A stretch of 64,000 nucleotides of DNA from an uncultured Opitutaceae bacterium (lineage in GTDB: Bacteria; Verrucomicrobiota; Verrucomicrobiia; Opitutales; Opitutaceae), in contig CAITEC010000042.1 in NCBI GenBank assembly GCA_903891325.1, positions 1-64,000 on the forward strand, in the 5' to 3' direction. Positions 45,245 through 54,646 of the stretch are shown here, piece after piece. Both the position numbers and the translations under genes were made by a program. Under the pieces are notes generated by a model. The model ran no database searches. It was not told the DNA's origin and worked only from the letters and a program-made list of their open reading frames with translations. Positions within the stretch are counted from its first letter, which is position 1; every line of letters starts with the position of its first letter.

Positions 45245-46207
45245 ATGTCCACCGCCGCATCGCCGAAACCCCCGCCACGGCCGATCACCCGGTCGCCTTT
45301 CGTCGATTCGACGGATATCCTGGGAGACGCCGCGGCGCTTCGGGCGCGGGCTGACGAGGAGGGCTATCTCTATTTTCGGCGATTTCTCCCGGCCTCATAC
45401 GTCCATGACCTGAGGGCCGACATCCTGGCCGTCACGGACCGCTTTGGCTGGCGGGTACCCGGGCAGGACCGCTTGGGCGGCTTGGTCGACCCCGCGGCGA
45501 TCGACGCGATACCGGATGAGGACATCAGCAGCCTGGGCACCGGGGCGGCCTGCTACCGGGAGGTCCAGAAGCTCGAGTCCTTCCACCGCTTCCCGCATCA
45601 CCCGAGGCTGATGGAACTGTACCGGACGCTCTTCCAGGGCGAGCCCATCGTGCACCCCAGGAACATCGCGCGGATGATCGTGCCGCATTCCCGGAATTTT
45701 CCGACGCCGCAGCACCAGGACTTTCCCCACATCCAGGGCTCGGCCAATACGTGGACCTGCTGGATCCCGATGGGCGACTGCCCGCGCGCGCTCGGCGGGC
45801 TCACGGTCCTCCGCGGTAGCCACAAGGCCGGCTATATGCCGGTCCAACCGGCAAAGGGCGCGGGCGGAGGCGGATTTGCGGTCCAGCTCTGCCCCTGGGA
45901 GTCGCAGTGGGTTGAGGGGGATTTCTCGGCGGGCGACATTCTCACCTTCCACAGCATGACGGTCCACAAGGCGCTGCCGGCGCAGATCACCGACCGGATC
46001 CGCCTCTCGCTGGACGTGCGCTACCAGCCCGTCGCCGAGCCGATCGAGGAGCGCTCGCTCGGGCTCCATACCGGGGACATCACGTGGGAGGAGGTCTACC
46101 GCGACTGGAAGTCGGACGACCTCAAGTATTACTGGCGCAGGCTTCCGCTGACGATTTCCGCACCCTTTGATCCCGGTTACCTCGAGGCCAAGCGGCGTAT
46201 CTGCTGA
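45245..46207 (+). CDS. Phytanoyl-CoA dioxygenase (PhyH)-family protein
   Basis: A 320-residue Fe(II)/2-oxoglutarate dioxygenase-like protein. The iron facial triad is readable as H-Q-D in P-Q-H-Q-D-F-P-H and a distal His in F-H-S-M-T-V-H-K-A-L-P, followed by the 2-oxoglutarate-binding Arg in R-L-S-L-D-V-R-Y. It would hydroxylate a small molecule; the substrate is unknown. It is transcribed alone, with a hairpin repeat in its upstream region. Confidence 0.82.
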   Translation: MSTAASPKPPPRPITRSPFVDSTDILGDAAALRARADEEGYLYFRRFLPASYVHDLRADILAVTDRFGWRVPGQDRLGGLVDPAAIDAIPDEDISSLGTGAACYREVQKLESFHRFPHHPRLMELYRTLFQGEPIVHPRNIARMIVPHSRNFPTPQHQDFPHIQGSANTWTCWIPMGDCPRALGGLTVLRGSHKAGYMPVQPAKGAGGGGFAVQLCPWESQWVEGDFSAGDILTFHSMTVHKALPAQITDRIRLSLDVRYQPVAEPIEERSLGLHTGDITWEEVYRDWKSDDLKYYWRRLPLTISAPFDPGYLEAKRRIC

Positions 46208-46231
46208 GGGGGGAATCGGCCGCCGGGACCG

Positions 46232-48397
46232 TCACTTGGCCGGCTGGAAATCCGGGTGGCCGGTCTGCCAGAGGATGAAGGCATACTGGCCCGCGAAATC
46301 CCTGAAGGTGACGGACTTGTCCTCGGTGAAGTGCCCGCTGTCGTAGTTCACCTTCATGAGGACGGGCTTTCCCGACGCGCTCGCATTCTGGACCGTCGCG
46401 ACAAATTTCCCCGTCTGCCAGGCCGGCACGCGGGCGTCGTTCCAGCCGGCCACCCCGAGAAGCGCCGGATAGAGCGAGCCGGGCTGCACGTGCTGGACGC
46501 CGTCCATATTGTAGAGGGCCGCGCATTCGACCGGGTCCTTCACGGTCCCGAACTCCGGGGCGTTGAGCGGCCCGTTCGGGCGAAACTCCAGGCGCAGCGC
46601 GTTGGCGTCGCCCACACCGCAGACCGCGGCCGCGAAGAGGTCGGGGCGCTCCGTGATCGCGCGGCTGATCAGGATGCCGCCCGCGCTCCGTCCCGTTCCG
46701 GCCAGCCGCCGCGGATTCGTGTAGCCTCGCCGGATGAGGTGCTCGGCGCAGGAGATGAAGTCCATCCAGGTGTTCGCCTTCGTGGTCTTGAACCCGGCCT
46801 TGTACCAGGACTCGCCCTTCTCGCCGCCGCCGCGAACGTGGGCGACGGCAATCACGACGTCCCGCAGGGCGACGGAGTAGAACAGGTTGAAGTTCGGGGA
46901 CAGGCTCACCCCGTAGGAGCCGTAGCCGGTCAGGATGCAACTGTGGTCTCCATCCAGGGGAAGGCCCTTCCTGTGAATGATCGAGAGCGGGATCATCACG
47001 CCATCGTGGCCGGGAACCTCGACCTCCTCGCTCACCAGCCGGTCAAATCCGGGGTACGCCACGGCGGTGTTGAAGGCGCTCTTGGTGAAGGCGCCCGTGT
47101 CCGCGTCGTAATCGTAGAGCGTCCGCGGCAGCGTCCAGGAGGTCAGGGTGACCTGGCAGCGGTTCGTCGTCCGGTCGGGACAGCCGATCCCCACGGTCCC
47201 CGAGGCGGGGAGGGCGACTTCTGAAACCGCGCCGGTCGCGTAGGCGAGCTTCACGATGCGTCCCACGATGCCGTTTGAGTAGACCACAAAAAGGTAGTCC
47301 CTCGACGCGGCGAGGGCCTGGATGGAGTCCTTGGCCTCGGGCAGGACGGTCTCCGCGCGCGCCCAGTCAAGTCGGCTCATCGGGGTGCGGACCAGCCGGT
47401 AGCGCGGCGCATCCCGGTGCGTGATCGCGTAGGCGTAGTCGCCGTGGCGGACGACGCCCTTCACAAGGTCATCCGAGGGCCGGCAGAAGACCGACCACTT
47501 CAGGGGAACCCGGCCCATTGCCGCGACCGGGGCGTAGAACATCCGCAGTTCCGGCTGCTCGGTCTTCACGCTCGCGAAGACGTAGTCGGGATTGAGCTTG
47601 TCGACCCCGACCGCGGGCAGTTCCCGCGGCGTGATTCCCAGCTCCGGATTGCTGGCATCGCTAAAAAAGTCGGCATCTGCCGAAAAATCCGTCCCCAGCC
47701 GGTGGAGCCGGATCTTGCGGTGCTGCTTGAAGGCGAGGCTCCGCGTGTCGGTCACGTCGCCGGAGTCGTAGAAGAAGGACCTGCTGTCCAGGGTCCATCC
47801 CGTCGCCCCGGCCGTGGGATGGGTTCGCTCCGGCAGGAAGGTCCGCCGGTCCACGTCCAGGATCCGGATTTCCGAGTACTCGGCCCCGCCGGAGCTGAAT
47901 CCGATCGCCACGTAGCGGCCGTCGAACGAGGGCACGACGCTGTCGATCGTCGTCGTCACGCCCGGCTTGTAGGTGGAGGGATCCACCAGAAGCTTCTCGG
48001 GGCCGTTCCATCCCTCGCGGAGGTAGAGCTTGCCGACGATCTCGCCGCCGAGCGTCTTCTTGTAGAAAACCCGGCCGTTTTGGTAGCTGATTGCCCCGTA
48101 GGTCGCGTGCTGGAGCCTGTCGAGCGCCGTCCACTCGCGGACGAGCGCATCCCTCCCCGGAATCCTGTCGATGACACCGTCGGCCAGCCCGGACTGCGCC
48201 TTGAACCAGGCCTGCGAATCCGCGGCGTTCAGGTTCTCAAGCCAGCGGTAGGGGTCCGGGTATCTCCGGCCAAAGTACGTGTCGGATGCGTCGGTGCGCT
48301 TGGTCGGCGGGTAGGCCCATTGCGCTCGCGAGGGGATCGCGAGAAGCGCAATGAGGGCACCGACGCAGGACCACTTCAGCAATGGGGCTAATTGCAT
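46232..48397 (-). CDS. Secreted prolyl oligopeptidase-family serine peptidase, paralogue 1
   Basis: A 721-residue S9-type peptidase with a signal peptide (about 1-25). An N-terminal beta-propeller (about 30-440) begins D-P-Y-R-W-L-E-N-L. The C-terminal alpha/beta-hydrolase domain has nucleophile Ser in G-R-S-A-G-G-I-L, Asp in W-N-D-A-R-V and His in S-G-H-F-T-E-D. It likely cleaves short proline-containing peptides in the periplasm. It is clearly homologous along its full length to the product of 52483-54645, and the two are transcribed away from the xyl genes between them. Confidence 0.9.
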   Translation of the reverse strand: MQLAPLLKWSCVGALIALLAIPSRAQWAYPPTKRTDASDTYFGRRYPDPYRWLENLNAADSQAWFKAQSGLADGVIDRIPGRDALVREWTALDRLQHATYGAISYQNGRVFYKKTLGGEIVGKLYLREGWNGPEKLLVDPSTYKPGVTTTIDSVVPSFDGRYVAIGFSSGGAEYSEIRILDVDRRTFLPERTHPTAGATGWTLDSRSFFYDSGDVTDTRSLAFKQHRKIRLHRLGTDFSADADFFSDASNPELGITPRELPAVGVDKLNPDYVFASVKTEQPELRMFYAPVAAMGRVPLKWSVFCRPSDDLVKGVVRHGDYAYAITHRDAPRYRLVRTPMSRLDWARAETVLPEAKDSIQALAASRDYLFVVYSNGIVGRIVKLAYATGAVSEVALPASGTVGIGCPDRTTNRCQVTLTSWTLPRTLYDYDADTGAFTKSAFNTAVAYPGFDRLVSEEVEVPGHDGVMIPLSIIHRKGLPLDGDHSCILTGYGSYGVSLSPNFNLFYSVALRDVVIAVAHVRGGGEKGESWYKAGFKTTKANTWMDFISCAEHLIRRGYTNPRRLAGTGRSAGGILISRAITERPDLFAAAVCGVGDANALRLEFRPNGPLNAPEFGTVKDPVECAALYNMDGVQHVQPGSLYPALLGVAGWNDARVPAWQTGKFVATVQNASASGKPVLMKVNYDSGHFTEDKSVTFRDFAGQYAFILWQTGHPDFQPAK

Positions 48398-48436
48398 ATT
48401 TTCAAAAAGGCGTTTCGGCTGCGCGGGTTCTTCGAA

Positions 48437-48462
48437 AACCGGCCTCTGGGAGGCCGGCTACA
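48437..48462 (-). repeat. TGTAGCCGG hairpin repeat, copy 2
   Basis: Minus-strand sequence TGTAGCCGGCCTC, loop CCA, GAGGCCGGTT. It forms an eight-pair stem in the gap between the peptidase start and the xylA stop and could terminate xyl transcription. Confidence 0.65.
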
Positions 48463-48508
48463 GTCGAACCAGCACCCCGGAAATCCCTGAAAGGTCGAAG
48501 ATCGATTT

Positions 48509-48536
48509 CAGGTTTCAGGTCTCAGGTCTCAGGTTT
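48509..48536. repeat. Tandem heptamer repeat (CAGGTYT)x4
   Basis: Four contiguous seven-base units: CAGGTTT, CAGGTCT, CAGGTCT, CAGGTTT, followed a few bases later by a related CCGGTTTCCGGTTTC. It lies just beyond the xylA stop. Such heptamers are non-coding and prone to slippage. Confidence 0.75.
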
Positions 48537-48582
48537 CTGAAAAGAGCGGTCTCCGGTTTCCGGTTTCTTCGCGCGCCAGCGC

Positions 48583-49908
48583 TCAGTGCAGATACGTGTT
48601 GAGCAGGTTCTCGAGCTTCTCCTGGCGGCCGCTCCTCGGGACGGGCTCGCCGAGCGTCTTCAGGACAAGCCGCTCGAGGTCCTTGAACCCGACCTTGCGG
48701 CGCTCGATGTCCTTCCCGAAGCCCGCGTCGTAGCTCGAATAGCGCTCGGCGACAAACTCCGTGAACTTCCCGTCGGCGAGGATCCGGCGCGCGGTCTTGA
48801 AGGCCAGCGCGTAGGTGTCGAAGCCGCCGATGTGCGCGTAGAACAGGTCGGCGGGGTCGATCGAGGGGCGCCGCAGCTTGGCGTCGAAGTTGAGCCCGCC
48901 CGAACCCAGGCCCCCGGCGCGCAGGATCGAGACCATCGCCAGCGTCAGCTCCTTCGCATCGGTGTTGAACTGGTCGGTATCCCAGCCCAGGAGCAGGTCG
49001 CCGGCGTTCGCGTCGATCGAGCCGAGCATCCCCACCGCAGCGGCGACCTCGATCTCGTGCGGGAAGGTGTGCCCGGCGAGGGTCGCGTGGTTGGTCTCGA
49101 TGTTGAACTTGAAGTGACGGTCGAGCCCATAGGTTCGCAGGAAGGCGATCCCGCTCGCGACGTCGAAGTCGTACTGGTGCTTGGTCGGCTCCTTCGGCTT
49201 GGGCTCGATCAGGAACTGGCCCTTGAAGCCGATCTCCTTCGCGTAGGCGACCGCCATGTGCAGGAAGGCGGCGAGGTGGTCCTGCTCGCGCTTCAGGTTC
49301 GTGTTCAGGAGGGTCTCGTAGCCCTCCCGGCCGCCCCAGAAGACGTAGTTCTCGCCGCCGAGCTCCAAGGTGACCTCGAGGGCCTTCTTCACCTGGGCCG
49401 CGGCGTACGCGAAGACGTGCGCGTCGGGATTGGTCGCCGCCCCGCACATGTAGCGCGGATTGGAGAAGAGGTTGGCCGTTCCCCAGAGGAGCTTCACCCC
49501 GGTCGCCTTCTGGAGCGCCTTGGCGTGGGCGACGAGCGCGTCGAGGTGGCGGTTGGACTCGGCCAGCGTCCGACCCTCCGGCGCGATGTCCCGGTCGTGG
49601 AAGCACCAGAAGGGCGCCCCGATCTTTGTGAAGAACTCGAACCCGGCGTCCATCCGCGCCTTCGCGACGGAGATCGGGTCGGTGCCCCGCTCCCACTCGC
49701 GCCGGATCGTGCCCGGGCCGAAGGGGTCTGAGCCGACCCCGCGGAACGAGTGCCAGTAGGCGATCGAGAAGCGGAGGTGCTCGCGAAGGGTCCGGCCGTC
49801 GATCCTCTCCTCGGGATTGTAGTGGCGGAAGGCGAGGGGGTTGCCGCTTGCGGGGCCTTCGTAGCCGATGGGACCGATCTTGGGGAAGTGCTGTTTGTTC
49901 TTTGCCAT
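48583..49908 (-). CDS. xylA: Xylose isomerase
   Basis: A 441-residue class II xylose isomerase converting D-xylose to D-xylulose. Diagnostic segments are W-C-F-H-D-R-D (catalytic His104), [32 protein letters not shown] and [11 protein letters not shown]. It lies six bases after xylB in an operon whose first gene is a 2-hydroxyacid dehydrogenase. Confidence 0.95.
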   Translation of the reverse strand: MAKNKQHFPKIGPIGYEGPASGNPLAFRHYNPEERIDGRTLREHLRFSIAYWHSFRGVGSDPFGPGTIRREWERGTDPISVAKARMDAGFEFFTKIGAPFWCFHDRDIAPEGRTLAESNRHLDALVAHAKALQKATGVKLLWGTANLFSNPRYMCGAATNPDAHVFAYAAAQVKKALEVTLELGGENYVFWGGREGYETLLNTNLKREQDHLAAFLHMAVAYAKEIGFKGQFLIEPKPKEPTKHQYDFDVASGIAFLRTYGLDRHFKFNIETNHATLAGHTFPHEIEVAAAVGMLGSIDANAGDLLLGWDTDQFNTDAKELTLAMVSILRAGGLGSGGLNFDAKLRRPSIDPADLFYAHIGGFDTYALAFKTARRILADGKFTEFVAERYSSYDAGFGKDIERRKVGFKDLERLVLKTLGEPVPRSGRQEKLENLLNTYLH

Positions 49909-49914
49909 AAAAGT

Positions 49915-51435
49915 TCAGCCTGAAGCCAGTTTCCGATGCTGGGGGAAGACGCCCCGCAAGGCGAGGCTGAGCCGGTCCTGCAGGGCCTGAAGGTCGCGGT
50001 AGCGGGCGGCCTCGGCCGCGCGCGGGGCGCAGCGGGTCTTTTCGTCGACCGCGACGATTCCCGCCGTGAAGTCCGAGATCGCCGCCCGCGGACGGCCGCC
50101 GCGGCGGGCGACGCACCAGGCCGCCTGCAGCGCGCCGCCGAGGGCCGCCCCCTCGTCCTGGACCATCGCCACGACCGGCACGCCGAAGACATCCGCCATG
50201 ATCTGCCGCCAGGCGGCCGAGCGGGCGCCGCCGCCGGTGAGCCGGATCTCCCTGGCCTTTACGCCGAGCTTGGCCAGGCGCCGGAGCCCGTAGTTCATCC
50301 CCAGGGTCACGCCTTCCATGGCCGACCGGGCGATGAAGGCCGGCTCCATCGTCCGCTGGTTGAGCCCGAGCAGGACACCGGTTCCCGTTGGCACGTTCGG
50401 CGTCCGCTCGCCGGCGAAGTAGGGGAGGAGGAGGAGCCCGCCGGCGCCGGCCGGCGCCGAGGCAACCGCCGCGTCGAGCGCCGCGTGGTCGTAATTGAAC
50501 AGGGCCCGGACCCGCTCGGTCACCGTCGTCACGTTCATCGTGCACAGCAGCGGCAGCCAGCCGCCGGTCGAGGAGCAGAAGGGGGCGATTTCGCCGGTGG
50601 GGTCGATGACCGGCTTGGCCGCGAAGGCATAGATCGTCCCGCTCGTACCGAAGCTGGCCGTCACGATGCCCGGGCGGACGTTGCCCGTCCCGATCGCCCC
50701 CATCATGTTGTCGCCGCCGCCCGCGCTCACCACGACACCGGCCGGAAACCCGTAGGCCTTTGCGCGGGCCGGATTCAGGACGCCGGCAGCCTCGTCGGAC
50801 GGGGAGAGCGCGGGAAGCCAGTCGGCAAGCCGCGGATCCACCGCCCGGATCGCCGCCGCGGACCAGGCCCGTCGTCGGACGTCCATCAGGGCCGTGCCCG
50901 ACGCGTCGCCGTATTCCATCCGGTAGTTCCCGGTGAGCCAGAAGTTGAGATAGTCGTGGGGGAGCAGGACGTGGCGGAGGCGGCGGTAGTTGGCCGGCTC
51001 GTGCCGCTTCAGCCAGAGGATCTTCGGCGCGGTGAAACCCGGCAGGAAGGGGACGCCGATCTTCCGGATGGCGCCCTTCTCGCCGCCGAGCTTCCGGTTC
51101 AGGATCGCGCATTCGGCGACCGTGCTCGTGTCGCACCAAAGCTTGGCCGGCCGGATCACCCCGCCGCCCGCGTCGAGCGGCACGAAGCCGTGCTGCTGGC
51201 CGGAGACACCGATCCCCCGGACCCGGCTGCCGTCGATCCGGGCGCTCACGGCGGATAGGACGGAGTCCAGGGCGGCGGTCCACTCCGACGGATCCTGCTC
51301 GGCGTGCCCGTCGGGCAGCCCACCGATCATCCCGTGGGGCGCGCGGGCCTCCGCGACAACCTGCCGCGCCTCGAGGTCGAGGACGACCGCCTTTGTGCTC
51401 TGGGTGCCGGAATCGATGCCGATGAAAAGGGACAT
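49915..51435 (-). CDS. xylB: Xylulokinase
   Basis: A 506-residue FGGY kinase phosphorylating D-xylulose. It begins L-F-I-G-I-D-S-G-T-Q-S-T-K-A, with V-S-G-Q-Q-H-G-F-V, G-D-A-S-G-T-A, A-S-F-G-T-S-G-T-I and L-T-G-G-G-A-R-S typical of XylB. The start lies one base after the stop of the upstream dehydrogenase gene, indicating an operon with xylA. Confidence 0.95.
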   Translation of the reverse strand: MSLFIGIDSGTQSTKAVVLDLEARQVVAEARAPHGMIGGLPDGHAEQDPSEWTAALDSVLSAVSARIDGSRVRGIGVSGQQHGFVPLDAGGGVIRPAKLWCDTSTVAECAILNRKLGGEKGAIRKIGVPFLPGFTAPKILWLKRHEPANYRRLRHVLLPHDYLNFWLTGNYRMEYGDASGTALMDVRRRAWSAAAIRAVDPRLADWLPALSPSDEAAGVLNPARAKAYGFPAGVVVSAGGGDNMMGAIGTGNVRPGIVTASFGTSGTIYAFAAKPVIDPTGEIAPFCSSTGGWLPLLCTMNVTTVTERVRALFNYDHAALDAAVASAPAGAGGLLLLPYFAGERTPNVPTGTGVLLGLNQRTMEPAFIARSAMEGVTLGMNYGLRRLAKLGVKAREIRLTGGGARSAAWRQIMADVFGVPVVAMVQDEGAALGGALQAAWCVARRGGRPRAAISDFTAGIVAVDEKTRCAPRAAEAARYRDLQALQDRLSLALRGVFPQHRKLASG

Positions 51436-51436
51436 G

Positions 51437-52375
51437 TCAGTTCACGACGTTGGCCGGCTTGCCGGCGAGAAAACCGCGGACGTTGGCAACCGCCGTGTCG
51501 AGCAGCCGGGCGCGCGCACCGCGGGCGCCCCACGCCTGGTGCGGGGTGATCAGGCAGTTCTTTGCGGTAAAGAGCGGATTGCCCGCCGGGGGCGGCTCAA
51601 TGGACAGCACGTCGAGCGCCGCGCCGGCGATCCGGCCGGCATTGAGCGCCGCCGCGAGATTCGGCTCGTTCACGAGCAGGCCGCGGCTGGTGTTGATCAG
51701 GAGCGCCGTCGGCTTCATCCAGCCGATTGTCCGTTCATTGATCATCTCGCGCGTCTCGGGCGTGAGCGGGCAGTGCAGGCTGATCACGTCGCTCGTGCGG
51801 AAGACGGATTCCAGCTCGGCGGTCCCGCCGGCCCGCCGCGTGAAGGCGACCTTCATTCCCATCGCGGCGGCGATCCGCCCGACCGCGCTTCCAATCCGCC
51901 CGCCGCCGACGATGCCGATCTGGAGCCCGGCGAGCTCGATGATGGGCGAATCCCAGTAGCAGAAATCCGGGCAGCGGGTCCAGCCGCCCGAGGCGACCGA
52001 GGCGGCGTGGTGCCCGGCGTGCCGGGTCATTTCCAGAAGGAGGGCGATCGTGTGCTCGGCGACCGCCCCGGTGCCGTACTCCGGCACGTTTGTCACCGGG
52101 ATGCCCCGGGAGCGCGCGGCGGCCGCGTCCACGACGTTGTGGCCGGTCGCCAGGACACCGATGTACTTCAGCCGGGGCAACTGGGCAAGGGTGGCGGCCG
52201 GGAGCGGGGTCTTGTTGGTCAGAAGGATGTCCGCGGGGAGGGCCCGGGCGACGATTTCGGCGGCCGGGGTCCGGTCAAAGCACGTGAAAGTCCCGAGTTC
52301 GCGCAGGGGCGACCAGTCCAGGTCGCCGGGATTCAGGGTATGGCCATCGAGAACGACGATATCGGGGCGGCTCAT
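51437..52375 (-). CDS. D-isomer-specific 2-hydroxyacid dehydrogenase (glycerate/glyoxylate reductase-like)
   Basis: A 312-residue NAD-dependent dehydrogenase. The coenzyme loop is I-V-G-G-G-R-I-G-S-A-V-G, catalytic Arg in N-T-S-R-G-L-L-V-N-E, Glu in S-I-E-P-P-P-A-G-N-P and His in I-T-P-H-Q-A-W-G. It resembles hydroxypyruvate/glycerate dehydrogenases. The ATG before S-R-P-D-I-V-V-L-D-G is preferred. It heads the xylBA operon, which is unusual and suggests handling of a side product such as glycolate or glycerate. Confidence 0.85.
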   Translation of the reverse strand: MSRPDIVVLDGHTLNPGDLDWSPLRELGTFTCFDRTPAAEIVARALPADILLTNKTPLPAATLAQLPRLKYIGVLATGHNVVDAAAARSRGIPVTNVPEYGTGAVAEHTIALLLEMTRHAGHHAASVASGGWTRCPDFCYWDSPIIELAGLQIGIVGGGRIGSAVGRIAAAMGMKVAFTRRAGGTAELESVFRTSDVISLHCPLTPETREMINERTIGWMKPTALLINTSRGLLVNEPNLAAALNAGRIAGAALDVLSIEPPPAGNPLFTAKNCLITPHQAWGARGARARLLDTAVANVRGFLAGKPANVVN

Positions 52376-52383
52376 TTCGATCC

Positions 52384-52400
52384 TTGGGTGGATAACCCAA
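52384..52400. promoter_or_regulatory. Short palindrome upstream of divergent genes
   Basis: TTGGGT, GGATA, ACCCAA forms a six-pair inverted repeat nine bases upstream of the dehydrogenase ATG in the 107-base divergent gap. It could be an operator half-site pair or a leader hairpin. No regulator is encoded nearby to support either. Confidence 0.25.
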
Positions 52401-52482
52401 ACGGGGCGAACGTCCATTTTTTAAATCTTGAGCGGCCCCTGAATTGGGAACAGGAAGGCCGGGCGTCCTGTTTAAAGACACC

Positions 52483-54645
52483 ATGCATTCCCTCCATCGG
52501 CGAATCGCCCCCCTTGCCCTCGCCCTCATCGCCGCCGCTCCGGCCCTGGCCCAGTGGAATTATCCGCCGACCCGGACCGTCGACGCCAGCGACACCTATT
52601 TCGGCAAAACCTACGCCGACCCCTATCGCTGGCTGGAGAACCTCAAGGCCGACGACACCAAGGCCTGGTTCAAGGCCCAGGCGGCGCTGACCGACGGGCT
52701 GCTCGCGAAGATCCCCGCCCGGGAGGCCCTTGCCCGGGAGTGGATGGAGATGGACCGGCTCCAGCCGGCAAAGTACGGGGACATCATGTACGAGAACGGC
52801 CGGGTCTTCTACAAGAAGACCCTCGGGGGCGAGAATGTCGGGAAACTCTACTGGCGCGAGGGTTGGAAGGGCGCGGAGCAGCTCCTCTTCGATCCCACGA
52901 CCTACAAGGCCGGCGTCGTCACGACGATCGAGAACATCTCCCCTTCCGTGGACGGAAAACGCATCGTGCTGGGGCTGTCGGCCGGCGGCGCGGAGTTTTC
53001 CGAATTGCGGGTGATGGACGTGGACAGCCGCGCGCTCCTTCCCGAGAAAATCTATCCGTCGTACGGGCCGATGGGCTGGACCCTGGACAGCACCGCGTTC
53101 TTCTACGACGCGGGCAAGGTGACCGACATCAAGAGCCTGGGGATCGAGCTGAACCGCAAGACAAGGCTCCACCGGCTGGGAACCGCGGTCGCGACCGACG
53201 CCGACTTCTTCAGCGACGAGACGAACCCCGAACTGGGGATCGAGCCCAAGGAGTTTCCCCAGGCCGGCGTGGATGAATCCTACCCCGACTACCTTGTCGC
53301 CTCGGTGAGCACCGTGCAGAACGAGATGCGGATGTTCTACGCGCCGATCTCGGAGATGGGCGGGCCGAAGATCGCCTGGAATGTCCTCTGCCGCCCGTCG
53401 GACAACCTCGTCCGGGGCATCGAGTTCATGGGCGACTCCGTCTACGCGGTGACCCACACCGGGGCGCCCCGCTACAAGCTGGTCCGCACGTCGGTCGCGC
53501 ACCCGGACTGGGCGCACGCGGCGACGATCCTGCCCGAGGCGGCCGACTCGATCACCGCGCTCGCGAAGAGCCGGCACTTCCTTTTTGTCGTCTATTCCAA
53601 CGGCGTTGTCGACCGGGTCGTCCGCTACGATCCGGCGACCGGGAAGTCCTCCGAGGTCGCGCTGCCCGGATCGGGATCGGTCGATGTCTCCTGCCCGGAC
53701 TGGCGGACCGACAACTGCATCGTCTCGATCACCGCCTGGATCAAGCCCAAGACGCTATACGACTACGACGCGCTGACCGGGGAATTCCGAAAGAGCCTCT
53801 TCAACTCCGATGTCGCCTATCCCGGGTTTGAGAACCTGGTGACCGAGGAGGTCGAGGTGCCGGGCCACGACGGGGCGATGATTCCCCTTTCGATCATCTA
53901 CAAGAAGGGAATTCCCCGGGACGGGAGCAATTCCTGCATCCTGGAGGGCTACGGGGCCTACGGGATCAGCTACACACCGGCCTTCAGCGTCCGCCGGTCC
54001 GTCGCGCTCCGCGGGGTCGTGGTCGCGTACGCGCACCCCCGCGGGGGAAGCGAGAAGGGCGAGGACTGGTACCGGGGCGGCTACAAGACGACCAAGCCGA
54101 ACACCTGGAAGGACTACATCTCCTGCGCGGAGTACCTGGTGGCGAAGGGCTACACGAGCCCGGCGAAGCTGGGCGGGGTGGGGACGAGCGCGGGGGGGAT
54201 CCTGATCAGCCGCGCCATCACCGAGCGGCCGGATCTTTTTGGCGCGGCGATCTGCAATGTCGGCTGCGCTAACGCCATGAGGATGGAGTTCACGTCAAAC
54301 GGGCCGGCCAACATCCCGGAATTCGGTACGGTCAGGGATCCGGTCGAGTGCCGCGCCCTCTATGAGATGGACGGGGTCCAGCACGTGAAAAAGGGCGTCA
54401 GCTACCCGGCCGTCATGTGCGTGGGCGGATGGAACGATCCCCGCGTCTCGGCCTGGGAGCCCGGGAAGTTCGCGGCCGCCCTGCAGGCGGCCAGCACCTC
54501 GGGGAAGCCCGTCCTGATGAAGGTCAACTACAACAACGGGCACTTCACCGAGGAGAAGATCGTCACCTTTGAGAACTTTGCCGGGCAGTTCGCCTTCCTG
54601 CTCTGGCAGACCGGGCACCCGGACTTCCAGCCCGCCGGCAAATGA
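52483..54645 (+). CDS. Secreted prolyl oligopeptidase-family serine peptidase, paralogue 2
   Basis: A 720-residue S9-type peptidase with signal peptide (about 1-23), propeller (begins D-P-Y-R-W-L-E-N-L) and hydrolase domain with Ser in G-T-S-A-G-G-I-L, Asp in W-N-D-P-R-V and His in N-G-H-F-T-E-E. More than half of its residues appear identical to those of 46232-48397, including the ends. The ATG at 52483 begins the signal peptide. Only one base separates its stop from fdhD, so it may be transcribed with the molybdenum-related operon. Confidence 0.9.
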   Translation: MHSLHRRIAPLALALIAAAPALAQWNYPPTRTVDASDTYFGKTYADPYRWLENLKADDTKAWFKAQAALTDGLLAKIPAREALAREWMEMDRLQPAKYGDIMYENGRVFYKKTLGGENVGKLYWREGWKGAEQLLFDPTTYKAGVVTTIENISPSVDGKRIVLGLSAGGAEFSELRVMDVDSRALLPEKIYPSYGPMGWTLDSTAFFYDAGKVTDIKSLGIELNRKTRLHRLGTAVATDADFFSDETNPELGIEPKEFPQAGVDESYPDYLVASVSTVQNEMRMFYAPISEMGGPKIAWNVLCRPSDNLVRGIEFMGDSVYAVTHTGAPRYKLVRTSVAHPDWAHAATILPEAADSITALAKSRHFLFVVYSNGVVDRVVRYDPATGKSSEVALPGSGSVDVSCPDWRTDNCIVSITAWIKPKTLYDYDALTGEFRKSLFNSDVAYPGFENLVTEEVEVPGHDGAMIPLSIIYKKGIPRDGSNSCILEGYGAYGISYTPAFSVRRSVALRGVVVAYAHPRGGSEKGEDWYRGGYKTTKPNTWKDYISCAEYLVAKGYTSPAKLGGVGTSAGGILISRAITERPDLFGAAICNVGCANAMRMEFTSNGPANIPEFGTVRDPVECRALYEMDGVQHVKKGVSYPAVMCVGGWNDPRVSAWEPGKFAAALQAASTSGKPVLMKVNYNNGHFTEEKIVTFENFAGQFAFLLWQTGHPDFQPAGK

Positions 54646-54646
54646 C

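Noticed and set aside
48509..48536. CRISPR array
   Set aside because: Units are only seven bases and contiguous, with no spacers and no cas genes.
48515..51283. 922-codon minus-strand open frame
   Set aside because: It runs out of frame through xylA and xylB, which are unmistakable; its product is low-complexity Arg/Pro/Gly.
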